Shown here: positions 38,494 through 47,427 of the stretch, piece by piece
Position numbering within the stretch: position 1 is the first letter of the stretch
Layout of the letters: each line of letters starts with the position of its first letter
Assembly (NCBI RefSeq): GCF_029635795.1
Contig: NZ_CP114280.1
Location: 4,303,774-4,367,773 of the forward strand
Length of the DNA stretch: 64,000 nucleotides
DNA from: Dickeya lacustris
GTDB lineage: Bacteria; Pseudomonadota; Gammaproteobacteria; Enterobacterales; Enterobacteriaceae
Direction of reading: 5' to 3'
Notes under the pieces: generated by a model
Databases searched by the model: none
What the model was told of the DNA's origin: nothing
The model's input: the letters and a program-made list of their open reading frames with translations, nothing else
Program-made: the position numbers and the translations under genes

Positions 38494-39195
38494 CTAGCTG
38501 GATAGCCAGCTCATCATTGGATTTACTATCGGCCAGCCCGCGCCAGACTTCGGATAATAACAGGCGGTTATGCCATTCGGTGAAGCGTAGCCCGGTATGG
38601 CGCACAAACAGCCGCGCCAGCGTACGTTCCGTTGCCCCCACCAGTTTTCCCCATTCGGCGAGGCTGCGGCGTAATGCCGGTGTGGCGATGAGGCAGTCGG
38701 TGATTTTTTTCAGGCGCTGATCGCCGGGTAAGGGCAGGGAGAGGTTGCTGGAGGGCATTTCTTCAATTTCTTCGAAGAGCAATTGCAGGATGCGCGCGCG
38801 GCGTTCGTCGCTCAGTGCGGTGTGTGCAACGGCCAGACGTTCGCACAAGCCGACAATAAACGCGGACGCATCCAGCAATTTTATCTCGCTCGAGGAGCAG
38901 TGGCACAGCGAGGGGGCGACATACAGTACGGTTAAATCAACCCGATGTAAGGCATGCCCCCAGTGCACCACATTCGGCGGTATCCACACTGCCATGCCCG
39001 GTTTAATCAGCCAGTTTCGAAACGCCGTATGGCCGTAGAGGATTCCTTGTCGCACCAGAACAAACTGTCCCTGAGTGTGCTGGTGCGGTACATTTTCTGA
39101 TTCGGAAACCGAATCAAGAATACGTTCTGTAAAAAAAGCGTCATGCTGGTGGATCGCGTCGTCCATTATGTATCCGTCAGTGTTGCCCGTTACTG

Positions 39196-40563
39196 TCAGG
39201 ATTTTTGATAGTAATTGGGGATAATGAAACAAAAAATTAGCCCCACCAGCATACTTCCCCCCAGTAACGTGAAACAAGTCTGATATGTATTTGCTGTTTG
39301 AAGATGCTGTTGCAGCGTCGCCAGCAGGTTGACGCCAACGGCTGCGCCAATATTGCGTAAAAACTGGATGGTTGAGGTCCAGGCACCCAGACGTTCCGCC
39401 GGTGCGCTGTTTTGCGCCAGTACCAGTGTGGTGGTGGCGGTGAACCCCATCCCCAACCCAATCATGATAAGTGCCAGCGCGATAACCAACGTGTGATTAA
39501 GCGTCAGCGCGGCATTCATCACCAGACAGCCGATAGCCAGTAGCGCCATACCGGCACCGGCCATGGTCCGATATCCCCGTTTGGCGAGCAGGTTGCCGCA
39601 TACGGCAGAGCCGACGACCCAGCCTAACGCGGCCAGCATAATCAGCAGCCCCCCCGATAACAGCGAGCCGCCAGACTGACTGAGTGCCAGAGGCAGTAAG
39701 GTGACGGAGGCATAGAGGCCCGCGCTGGAGAGCATGACCAGAACAATGACCGAGAACAGCGCGCCGTGGCGGAAAAACTCGACGGGAATCGGGCTGCCGA
39801 GCGGTTGTTTTTGCAAACGAAAGGCCAGCAGTGCGGCGCTAATCAGCACCAGGGCGACCGGGGCAAACCAAGGCACCATCAGGCGTGATGAGCCAGTCAT
39901 CAGCCACATCAGCCCACTGGTCAGCACGATGAGCGCTAACTGTGCGGTCATATCGAGGCGAACCGTGTTTGGTTGTTTGCCCACCGTCGGTGTAAACACC
40001 AGCAACAGCAACGCACCCAGTCCGACGGGCAGGTTAAACCAGAAGATAGACCGCCACCCGAACCAATCGGTTAACACGCTGCCGCACAGTGGGCCAATGA
40101 TAGCGGCAATCCCCCAGACGGCACTAAGTATACCTTGCATTTTACCGCGCTGGCTGGCGTCAAACAGACTGGCGAGTAACGCGTAGGTCAATACAATCAG
40201 GCTGCCCGCGCTACACCCTTGTACGACGCGTGCGGCAATCAGCCAGCCCATGGTCGGGCTGACCGCTGCCAGCACCGAGGCCGCCAGAAAGAGAATCAGG
40301 CTGGTTTTTAGCGTGATGGACACGCCAAGGCGGTCAGCGCAGGCACCGGCCAGCGGAGCAATCAATGCCACTGGCAGTAAAAAGCCGGACATGATCCAGG
40401 GCCAGCGTTCGGCGTGACCCAACTCATCACGCATGGCCGGGAGCGCCGTGCTGATAATGGTGCTATCCACGGCGGCAAGAAACAGGGTGGCGATAATCGC
40501 CACCACACCTAAACGTGTTTTAGGTTGCGGCATGGCCGCCGCATTCAGCGCGTGTTCTTTCAT
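39196..40563 (-). CDS. MFS drug/metabolite exporter (DHA2, EmrB/QacA-like)
   Basis: 455 residues with about 12-14 membrane segments. Motifs of the DHA2 group are visible: LFLAAVDSTIISTALPAM in helix 1, GACADRLG between helices 2 and 3, and GCSAGSLIVLTYALLASLF. Its start overlaps the end of the AurF-like gene by four bases (ATGA), so it is translationally coupled to the biosynthetic genes and probably exports their product. The AraC regulator follows 29 bases downstream on the same strand. Confidence 0.9.
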   Translation of the reverse strand: MKEHALNAAAMPQPKTRLGVVAIIATLFLAAVDSTIISTALPAMRDELGHAERWPWIMSGFLLPVALIAPLAGACADRLGVSITLKTSLILFLAASVLAAVSPTMGWLIAARVVQGCSAGSLIVLTYALLASLFDASQRGKMQGILSAVWGIAAIIGPLCGSVLTDWFGWRSIFWFNLPVGLGALLLLVFTPTVGKQPNTVRLDMTAQLALIVLTSGLMWLMTGSSRLMVPWFAPVALVLISAALLAFRLQKQPLGSPIPVEFFRHGALFSVIVLVMLSSAGLYASVTLLPLALSQSGGSLLSGGLLIMLAALGWVVGSAVCGNLLAKRGYRTMAGAGMALLAIGCLVMNAALTLNHTLVIALALIMIGLGMGFTATTTLVLAQNSAPAERLGAWTSTIQFLRNIGAAVGVNLLATLQQHLQTANTYQTCFTLLGGSMLVGLIFCFIIPNYYQKS

Positions 40564-41489
40564 GCGAAAGGGCCCTTGCTATGTATATGAGAAGATTTGG
40601 AGAAATTCACCACCAGCGCCTGTGTCTGTTCGTCCATATGGTCATCCACTTTGCGGATCAGCTCGCCGGACTGCACGATGTGCCGAAAACGCAGCGTCAT
40701 GGCCAGTTGGGTTGCTGCCGCAGCATTGCCTTCGGTGTAATCGATATCGAAGGCGGATTTCACCGTTTCGGCTGATGCGCTCGCCAGTTCGGTATTCAGC
40801 CGTTCGGTTTCGGCCACCAACTGGTGCATGCGGGTGCGCTGTTGGGCGGTGAAGTTTGGGATGATATGGTCGAAAATAGCGTGATCACACTGAATATGGC
40901 GCACTTCATCGAGGCCATGAAAATGCAGCAGTCGGGTCAAAAGGCGATGCTGCATCGGGTCTAGCACGTTTAGCCGCCGTTCGAACACGGTAATCACGGT
41001 TTCACCGACATACGCGGTGGCGCACAGCGCTGCCAGTTTGACAAGCGGGTCGTCATTATCGCTATAGAGCGCAATACGCTGTTGGTGCAGGTTATTGCGC
41101 AGCTTGATATCACGGCCAGAAAGATGGCGCACATACTGATAGAAGCTGTTGGCATGCTGGACTTCTTCAGACGCAAAACATGACAACGCATGATAAAGGC
41201 CATCGCCCGCCAGTACGCTGGGGTTATCCGACTGTAGTTCGCACAAAATGCGTGTCATCACCGAGGAAACATGCATTTCGACTTCCGCTAATTGCGACAG
41301 CTCCTTGTACAGATACGCGATGGCTTTTGGTTGCTGTTCATGTTGCCCAACCAGCGCCCACGACAGAAAGGCTAACTCCTGGTCGGTGGCAGCGTCTGCC
41401 CAGGACATCCGGTTAGGATGCAGGTTATTAAGATGAGCGTATTGGTTAATAGATTTGAACGCATCCATCACGTTTTCAGTACGCTTCAA
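40560..41489 (-). CDS. AurF-like diiron N-oxygenase
   Basis: 309 residues with the ferritin-like diiron ligand pattern: ExxxH in AEVEMHVSS, ExxH in ASEEVQHANSF, E in GETVITVFERR, and ExxH in LDEVRHIQCDH. These features match the p-aminobenzoate N-oxygenase AurF family, in which the enzyme oxidises amino groups stepwise to hydroxylamine, nitroso or nitro. The next upstream gene is 56 bases away, and the downstream MFS gene overlaps by four bases. The substrate is unknown and presumably made or activated by the neighbouring ligase. Confidence 0.82.
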   Translation of the reverse strand: MKRTENVMDAFKSINQYAHLNNLHPNRMSWADAATDQELAFLSWALVGQHEQQPKAIAYLYKELSQLAEVEMHVSSVMTRILCELQSDNPSVLAGDGLYHALSCFASEEVQHANSFYQYVRHLSGRDIKLRNNLHQQRIALYSDNDDPLVKLAALCATAYVGETVITVFERRLNVLDPMQHRLLTRLLHFHGLDEVRHIQCDHAIFDHIIPNFTAQQRTRMHQLVAETERLNTELASASAETVKSAFDIDYTEGNAAAATQLAMTLRFRHIVQSGELIRKVDDHMDEQTQALVVNFSKSSHIHSKGPFA

Positions 41490-41545
41490 TTCCCTTAACT
41501 CCTTTATTTCCTGGGCGATGAGAGGGTTGCGGTTATGCCGCGTCG

Positions 41546-42451
41546 TTATACGTAAGACAGCGCATTGAAGATGGTTCGGTCTTTGTCTTCGATGCGGCGA
41601 CGGCCATGCATGACACGGGTATTGTCAATCAGCACGATATCGCCTTGCTGCCAGCCCACATCAACTGTCAGGCTTTCGCACAGGTCATCCATTTCTGCCA
41701 GCAGCGTATCCGGGATTGGGCTGCCGTCAGCGAAGGTAATAACCGGGGTTTCATAGTTATTCGACGGCCCGAAAATGCTGTTGGCGAAGTTATGTGTTTC
41801 CTTCGTATTCAGACGGCTGCCAATAATCGCTGGCGTCTGGAACGAATAGCGAATTGCACCGTCGTCAAGCTTGTCAATGCGCATGCCGACATCGCTTTGT
41901 GCAACGGCGTACAGGTGCTCCAGCGTAATGTCGTCAATTGTGGTCGGCGCGCCCGGTTGACCGGCCAGCGCGTGCAGCGCATAGGTTTTCCACTTCTTCT
42001 CATCCACACGTCGTGAATAGACAATATCCTGTGATGTGAAGGCGGCGCGCTGGGCCGCGTTCATGTGTTCATACACGGCTTTGCCATCACAAACGGTGGT
42101 CTGTGACCCCTGTGTCGGCGCTTTCTGGCAATAGAACCAGCACAGATCCGGCCAGAACGGGCTGTTGCCGTTTTCACAATGCAGACCAACCTTGTCGTAA
42201 CCGGCATCTACTTTTTGTGCGGTGTCGCCATCAAAACTGCGGGCGGGGTCAAGACTGATGCGGCTGCTGGTACTGCGCACGCGCTCGGAGAAATCGGCAA
42301 TACTGTGACGAAACCCCCGCAGAATCAGATAGCCGTGGGTATGGAGCTGATTGAGTAAATAGTCTGATGTCAGTGCGGTAACATCGCCTTCGTCCAGTGA
42401 AGTAATAACCAACCCGGCATGGGATGTATGAGCCATTTCCTTGATGTTCAT
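41546..42451 (-). CDS. TauD/TfdA-family Fe(II)/2-oxoglutarate oxygenase
   Basis: 301 residues. The iron facial triad is visible as HxE in GLHCENGNSPFWPD and a distal histidine in DNTRVMHGRRRIE, followed by the arginine that holds 2-oxoglutarate. The HxE (rather than HxD) form is also seen in SyrP-like and isonitrile-forming members. These enzymes hydroxylate, halogenate or desaturate activated substrates in natural-product pathways. The start overlaps the end of the AMP-ligase gene by four bases. Confidence 0.87.
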   Translation of the reverse strand: MNIKEMAHTSHAGLVITSLDEGDVTALTSDYLLNQLHTHGYLILRGFRHSIADFSERVRSTSSRISLDPARSFDGDTAQKVDAGYDKVGLHCENGNSPFWPDLCWFYCQKAPTQGSQTTVCDGKAVYEHMNAAQRAAFTSQDIVYSRRVDEKKWKTYALHALAGQPGAPTTIDDITLEHLYAVAQSDVGMRIDKLDDGAIRYSFQTPAIIGSRLNTKETHNFANSIFGPSNNYETPVITFADGSPIPDTLLAEMDDLCESLTVDVGWQQGDIVLIDNTRVMHGRRRIEDKDRTIFNALSYV

Positions 42452-44040
42452 TCGACATTAACCTCATTGTGTGCAAGAAAGTCAGCGACGGCATTACGGC
42501 GTGGCCGACCGGTAACAGTGAACAGTTGTTCCATGATGTCTGGATGGTGCGGGAGCAAAATGGGGTTGCTGATGTGCTCCAGTTCATTCAAATGCTGGCG
42601 CGCATAGTCGCCAATCGCCTGACGGATGGTGTCCGCGTTGCGGATATCGTTCACGATAAATAGGCCGCCGAGAAACTGCCGCTTGTCGCCAAACACAATC
42701 GCCGCCAAAACCCCAGGCACCGAGCGATAAGCCGTTTCCAGCCATTCGGGGGAAATATTTCTGCCGTTGGCAGTAATAATCATGGTTTTCTTACGGCCAA
42801 TGATGGAGATAAACCCGTCCTCATCCTGCCGGGCGATGTCCCCGGTGTGCAGCCAGCCCTCTTCATCAACATGGCAACTGCTGGGGTCTTCGCCCGCATA
42901 GCCCGCAAATAATGAGGAACTGCGTAAGCACAGTTCGCCATCGTCGGCCAGACGCACCTCTACATGCGCCAGCGGCTTGCCAACGGTGCCGATGCGGTAG
43001 GCTTCGCGGCTGTTCCAGCAGGCCACCGAACTGTTTTCACTCAGGCCGTACCCTTCATAAACCGGGATACCGAGCTGGTTGAGGCCGTGCAGGATGTCGC
43101 TGTCTACCGGGGCACCGCCGACGGCCAGCAACGGCAGATGGTCGTGGCCGAAGAGTGTTTGCAAGCGGTTTTCCGGCGTACAGCCCCAGGCTTTTTCGGC
43201 CAGCGCTTCCACCAGTGCCGGGGTCAGTGTCATGGCGGTCGGGCGGGCTGCGGCTATCAGCGCTAAACGATCGATTGCCTGAACGCCCGGGCTTCCTAAG
43301 GGCGGTAACGTGACCGGCGGCAGCACGATGGCACCCCCGGACGTTAGCGGCATATAAATCGCCGTGACCTGTTCTATCAACAGACTCAGCGGCACCAGAC
43401 ACAGGTAGCGCTGGTAATCCCCCTGGGCGGCGCGTTGCCATAACGCCTCGACCAGCGCATCCAGACCATGACGGCGGATTTGCACCCCTTTCGGCTGGCT
43501 GGTGGTGCCGGAGGTATGGATGACCTTGATTATCGTATCCTGCGTTGCGTCAGGCGGATCACCGGCGTTTGTTGCTAATCCCGACCGATCGGAAAGCGAA
43601 ATCGGGATCAGTCTGGCATCCAGCGATAAGCCGCGTTGACGCCACACATCCAGTTGTTGCTGGCCGGTTTCATCCAGCAAAATGACAGCGCAATCGTGCA
43701 GCAACCAGGCGGCCTGTTCTGCTGAGAACGCCAGTGGCACCGGGACTTCGACCCTGTTGGCATACAGCAGGGCTAAATCCGCCACCACCCATTCGGCGCT
43801 GTTGCCCATAATCAGGCCGACAGGCTTTGGCGGCGTGTCGCCGGGGGGCGCGGGTTCCTGTGCGAGAATCTCTGCCGCCAGCTGACGGACGTCGCGCAGC
43901 AAGGTGGCGTAACTGTAATGGGTTTCATCGTCGTGGGCGTAACGGTCGTGGGCTTCACTGCCCGCGCTTGGCAACTGGATGATAGCCGGGGCATCCGGGG
44001 TGTGGCTGGCCTGCTCGATAATGCGATTGAGGATATTCAT
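42448..44040 (-). CDS. AMP-binding acyl/aryl-CoA ligase family enzyme
   Basis: 530 residues of the ANL superfamily. The P-loop-like motif is VIHTSGTTSQPKGVQIRR, the A5 region YEGYGLSENSS, A7 LHTGDIARQDEDGF and the C-terminal hinge IIGRKKTMIITANGRNISP with the catalytic lysine region near the end. It activates a carboxylic acid as adenylate and probably transfers it to CoA or a carrier. No carrier protein gene is seen in the window, so a CoA thioester is the simplest inference. It overlaps both neighbours by four bases. Confidence 0.9.
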   Translation of the reverse strand: MNILNRIIEQASHTPDAPAIIQLPSAGSEAHDRYAHDDETHYSYATLLRDVRQLAAEILAQEPAPPGDTPPKPVGLIMGNSAEWVVADLALLYANRVEVPVPLAFSAEQAAWLLHDCAVILLDETGQQQLDVWRQRGLSLDARLIPISLSDRSGLATNAGDPPDATQDTIIKVIHTSGTTSQPKGVQIRRHGLDALVEALWQRAAQGDYQRYLCLVPLSLLIEQVTAIYMPLTSGGAIVLPPVTLPPLGSPGVQAIDRLALIAAARPTAMTLTPALVEALAEKAWGCTPENRLQTLFGHDHLPLLAVGGAPVDSDILHGLNQLGIPVYEGYGLSENSSVACWNSREAYRIGTVGKPLAHVEVRLADDGELCLRSSSLFAGYAGEDPSSCHVDEEGWLHTGDIARQDEDGFISIIGRKKTMIITANGRNISPEWLETAYRSVPGVLAAIVFGDKRQFLGGLFIVNDIRNADTIRQAIGDYARQHLNELEHISNPILLPHHPDIMEQLFTVTGRPRRNAVADFLAHNEVNVE

Positions 44041-44708
44041 GCCGCCACCTTTGATTCGCGCATCAGGTTATTAAAATCCGCCATCATCAGACGGCCAGAA
44101 AAGTGCTCGAACAGGTGGCCACACTGGGCAAGCCGAATAATACCGGTCTGGGGGGATTGGTCGTAATAGCTGCCCCAGATTTGCCGCTCTTGCTCTGACA
44201 GTGCCAACGCAGAGGCCTCGGTGATCGGCTCAAACGGGATGTGGTAATAATCCAGTAATTTTCTTAACCGCCGGGTGGAGGTACACAAAATCGCCGTCGC
44301 TCCCATGAACCAGGACAGAATCGGCAGGGTACGAATCAGGTCAGCAGAGGCATTCGGGTTATCAGAAGCCAGTGCGCCTATCTCAACCAATTGATGGCGG
44401 TATATCGGCTGGGCGGCGCGCCGATTTATCAAGGCTTCCAGTGAGTCGGGTAAATAACGCTCGGAAAATAATTTGTCATGCTGCGCGGCGAACGTGATGC
44501 CCGCGCTGGCGACAATTTTTTTGTCGCGGGCATTTCGGCTACAAATAATGATGTCAGGTGAGGGGGAAATAGTCGCTTTATACGTTTTGAGATAAATATC
44601 GGCGATGTATTTTTTTACCTCAATCGCCGTTTCATCCGTAGGGTAAATAATATCGAGCTGTGTATCCGGGCCGCAAACATCCATGTTTTTGTGAATCAGA
44701 CGAGTCAT
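44037..44708 (-). CDS. Thermostable-hemolysin-family protein (GNAT-like fold)
   Basis: 223 residues matching the T_hemolysin family (PF12261-type): LFSERYLPDSLEALINRR, VEIGALASDNPNASADLIRTL, and WGSYYDQSPQTGIIRLAQ at the end. Despite the name, the layout (strand-helix segments with a central VEIG(A/N)L) resembles GNAT acyltransferases and autoinducer-synthase-like enzymes, so a small-molecule acyl transfer is more likely than haemolysis. This is inference. It is the first gene of the leftward operon and is coupled to the AMP ligase by a four-base overlap. An IS5 copy lies only 41 bases upstream of its start. Confidence 0.78.
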   Translation of the reverse strand: MTRLIHKNMDVCGPDTQLDIIYPTDETAIEVKKYIADIYLKTYKATISPSPDIIICSRNARDKKIVASAGITFAAQHDKLFSERYLPDSLEALINRRAAQPIYRHQLVEIGALASDNPNASADLIRTLPILSWFMGATAILCTSTRRLRKLLDYYHIPFEPITEASALALSEQERQIWGSYYDQSPQTGIIRLAQCGHLFEHFSGRLMMADFNNLMRESKVAA

Positions 44709-44749
44709 CGTTTCTCTTCCTTAAGGTTTGTGCATGGCAGGAATACTAG

Positions 44750-45669
44750 GGTGTGTCCCGTAACTATTTTTTGTACAATCAGGGACATGATTTCACCACA
44801 AAAAGTCCTTTAATTTGGCTCGTTACGATTTTCCCGATGACGCCTGGGCGTTGATTTCTCCCATGCTGCCACCTGAAAGAGGCTCTTCCCGAGGCGGGCG
44901 TCCTTATTTTGCGCACAGACATGTCATGAATGGCATATTTTGGGTGCTTTGCTCTGGCGCACCCTGGCGGGACTTACCTGAGCGTTATGGTCAATGGAAA
45001 ACCATTTACAACCGCTTCAATCGGTGGTCTAAAGCCGGAATAATGAACAGCATTTTCAATAAATTACTCCAGATTCTGGATGAAAAAGCGCTGATAGACT
45101 GGGATGTTATCGCGCTGGATGGCAGTAACGTTCGCGCCCTGAAAGCGGCCGCCGGTGCGAAAAAAACATCCCGATGAATGCGAGGACCATGGGCTGGGTC
45201 GCTCTCGCGGCGGCTTTGGCACCAAAATCCATCTGGCGACAGATGGCACAGGATTACCACTGAGTTTTTGCCTGAGCGGTGGACAGGCCCACGAAAGCCG
45301 ATACGCGGAAACGTTGCTCAACCGGGTCGGGATTATCCGAAAAAGCGGGCACCTGAAATCACGTCCGAAAGCGGTGCTGGCGGATAAGGGTTATTCAGGT
45401 AAAAACCTTCGCATTCACTTGAAAATGAAAGGAATAAAAGCGGTTATTCCGTTTAAATCGAATGAGAAGGCCAGTCAGGACGGACGTCGCCCCCCTCGAC
45501 ACGCGCCTGTACAAAAAACGCAATGTCGTGGAGCGTTGCTTTGCGATACTTAAAGAAAATCGCCGTATTGCCACCCGCTCGGAGAAAACGGCCAGAAACT
45601 ACCTGAGTATGCTAAAACTGGGAGCGATCAGGTTATTTTTAAAGCGGTTGTTAAGTTAAGGGACACAGC
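44750..45669 (+). mobile_element. IS5-family (IS427-like) element, copy 2
   Basis: 920 bases, ends GGTGTGTCCC and GGGACACAGC, flanked by CTAG at 44746-44749 and 45670-45673. The orientation is the same as copy 1. It separates the start of the T-hemolysin-like gene (44708) from whatever promoter originally lay upstream. Confidence 0.92.
44787..45659 (+). pseudogene. IS5-family transposase (orfA/orfB), copy 2, multiple frameshifts
   Basis: Three homopolymer changes relative to copy 1 break this gene. ACCACAAAAAG has one A too many, so the first ATG (44787) runs out after MISPQKVL. The A tract before HPDECED has seven instead of eight As, losing the -1 slippery site. CGCCCCCCT has six Cs instead of five, breaking orfB after SQDGRRP. 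It does keep the correct TTTTT that copy 1 lacks. It is unlikely to make transposase. Confidence 0.85.
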
Positions 45670-45673
45670 CTAG

Positions 45674-46051
45674 AGGAGTTACTGCCGGTGCAGAATGACT
45701 ATTCAGGACATGATGTCGATTAGAACAGACATAAATATGACGAAACGGTAAAGTCCAATAAAAAATATTGTTGTTTTTATGTTGCGAAAGGCATTTGATT
45801 TCTTTTTATTAATTAATAACCGGGCGGGAATGCTATGTGTGTAATTATTTTCTCATTCTATTATTTTTAAATTTTATTATTTTTAAATATATGCCCATGT
45901 CAACGGTCATGCCGTTGCTGGCGTGAACAGGAAATAAAAAATACCGTGCGGATGTACGGGTAATTATTTCGCAGGGGGATTACCTGGCATTTAAATAGCC
46001 AGGTAAGCACACAGAAAAGAGGACGCCGAAGGATTAAGCAGAAAGAATTAA
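45674..46051. other. AT-rich spacer, original upstream region of the operon
   Basis: About 380 bases. The part next to the IS may hold the displaced promoter of the leftward operon. Near bioA a perfect inverted repeat TTACCTGGC ... GCCAGGTAA (45980-46006) may act as the bioA terminator, though it lacks a clear T run. No gene seen. Confidence 0.5.
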
Positions 46052-47344
46052 TCAGTGGAAAAACGCGGGATGGGCACCACTCACGGCATCTGCGATAGCG
46101 TGGGTTAATTGCGCTAATGCCTGCGGTGCAATGATAAACGGCGGCATCAGGTAAATCAGTTTACCAAAGGGGCGAATCCACACTCCCCGTTCAACAAAGA
46201 ACCGTTGCAGGTTTGCCATATTGACGGGGCGACGGGTTTCCACCACGCCGATCGCACCCAACACCCGCACATCGGCAACCGCCGGTGCGTCCCTGAGCGG
46301 CAGCAACGCCTGACGCAGTTGCCCTTCGATGGCCGCCACCTGCGCCTGCCAGTGATTTTCGGCCAGCAGCGTCAGGCTGGCGTGGGCCACGGCGCATGCC
46401 AGCGGGTTGCCCATAAAGGTCGGGCCGTGCATAAAACAACCGGCTTCGCCGTTGCTGATGGTCTCGGCGACGGCACGGGTGGTCAGGGTGGCAGACAGTG
46501 TCATGTAGCCGCCGGTCAGCGCTTTGCCGAGACACAGAATATCTGGCGTGACATCGGCGTGTTCACAGGCAAACAGACGCCCGGTGCGGCCAAAGCCGGT
46601 GGCGATTTCATCGGCGATCAGCAAGATGCCATGTTTATCGCATAACTGGCGAACTTGTCGCAGGTACTCAGGGTGATAAAAACGCATACCGCCTGCGCCC
46701 TGCACAATGGGCTCCAGAATGACGGCGGCAATCTCATGCTGATGCTGTTGCAGCAGGGTGCTGAACGCTGCGATATCGTCTTGTTGCCACGGCTGGTCAA
46801 ACCCGCCTTGCGGCGCAGCGGCAAACAGATGCGGCGGCAGATAGCCCTGATAAAGGCTGTGCATCGAGTTGTCCGGGTCGCACACCGACATCGCGCCAAA
46901 GGTGTCGCCATGATAGCCGTGGCGCAGCGTCAGGAAACGCTGACGACGTTCCCCGCGCGCCTGCCAGTATTGCAACGCCATCTTCATCGCCACTTCGACC
47001 GCCACCGAGCCGGAATCAGCCAAAAACACACACTCCAGTGCCGCTGGCGTTATCGCCACTAACTGGCGGCACAGCGCCACCGCCGCCGGGTGGGTGATGC
47101 CGCCAAACATCACATGCGACATTTGCGCCAGTTGTGTTTGCAGCGCCTGATTCAGGCGCGGGTGATTGTAGCCGTGGATCGCCGCCCACCAGGACGACAT
47201 GCCATCGACCAGTTGACGCCCATCAGCCAGCTGTAACTGGCAGCCGCTGGCAGCGACAACCGGATAACAGGGCAGTGGTTGTGTCATTGAGGTATAGGGG
47301 TGCCAGATGTGGCGTCGGTCGAAATCCAGGTCATCCTGCGTCAT
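46052..47344 (-). CDS. bioA: Adenosylmethionine-8-amino-7-oxononanoate aminotransferase
   Basis: 430 residues from ATG 47344 ([20 protein letters not shown]). The upstream in-frame ATGs fall in the operator and cannot be used. PLP-dependent class III aminotransferase features are clear: [46 protein letters not shown] and the PLP lysine in [10 protein letters not shown]. It makes 7,8-diaminononanoate from KAPA and SAM in biotin synthesis. It is divergent from bioBFCD and shares the BirA operator. Confidence 0.96.
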   Translation of the reverse strand: MTQDDLDFDRRHIWHPYTSMTQPLPCYPVVAASGCQLQLADGRQLVDGMSSWWAAIHGYNHPRLNQALQTQLAQMSHVMFGGITHPAAVALCRQLVAITPAALECVFLADSGSVAVEVAMKMALQYWQARGERRQRFLTLRHGYHGDTFGAMSVCDPDNSMHSLYQGYLPPHLFAAAPQGGFDQPWQQDDIAAFSTLLQQHQHEIAAVILEPIVQGAGGMRFYHPEYLRQVRQLCDKHGILLIADEIATGFGRTGRLFACEHADVTPDILCLGKALTGGYMTLSATLTTRAVAETISNGEAGCFMHGPTFMGNPLACAVAHASLTLLAENHWQAQVAAIEGQLRQALLPLRDAPAVADVRVLGAIGVVETRRPVNMANLQRFFVERGVWIRPFGKLIYLMPPFIIAPQALAQLTHAIADAVSGAHPAFFH

Positions 47345-47349
47345 GATGT

Positions 47350-47381
47350 TGTCAACCAAATCAATGTCAATTTGGTTGACA
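47350..47381. promoter_or_regulatory. BirA (biotin repressor) operator between bioA and bioB
   Basis: TGTCAACC - 16 bases - GGTTGACA is a perfect 8-base inverted repeat with the spacing of the enterobacterial bio operator (consensus TTGTAAACC-N15/16-GGTTTACAA). It starts six bases upstream of the bioA start codon and is 47 bases upstream of bioB. Its TTGACA half on the right may also serve as a -35 element for bioB. Confidence 0.92.
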
Positions 47382-47427
47382 GTATACCCACATAAATTAC
47401 ACTGGCGAGACTTTTTCACCCGGAGCA

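Larger units (their letters stand above)
37465..39166 (-). pseudogene. AraC-family regulator interrupted by an IS5-type element
   Basis: From ATG 39166 (MDDAIHQHDAFF) the frame encodes an N-terminal cupin with HQHTQGQFVLVRQGILYGHT and an AraC HTH region, and breaks at DELAIQLG at 38498. The missing end GFSSSDSFGHWFRRMTGNSPSYARRYL follows on the other side of the IS at 37465-37571. Removing the IS with one CTAG copy gives a continuous gene of 259 residues. The IS removes most of the second helix-turn-helix, so activation is probably lost. It lies downstream of the biosynthetic operon, which it most likely controlled. Confidence 0.9.

Noticed and set aside
37465..44708. vfm quorum-sensing locus of Dickeya
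   Set aside because: vfm is larger and, as I recall it, has a different gene set. Only an AraC protein and an AMP ligase are shared in type.
37465..44708. pvf/ham diazeniumdiolate (leudiazen/fragin) cluster
   Set aside because: No NRPS is present, although an N-oxygenase is shared in type; the gene content is not close enough to name the product.
37576..45669. Composite transposon made of the two IS5 copies and the enclosed biosynthetic genes
   Set aside because: Each IS has its own CTAG duplication, and the left one interrupts a gene whose halves join perfectly, so the two inserted independently.
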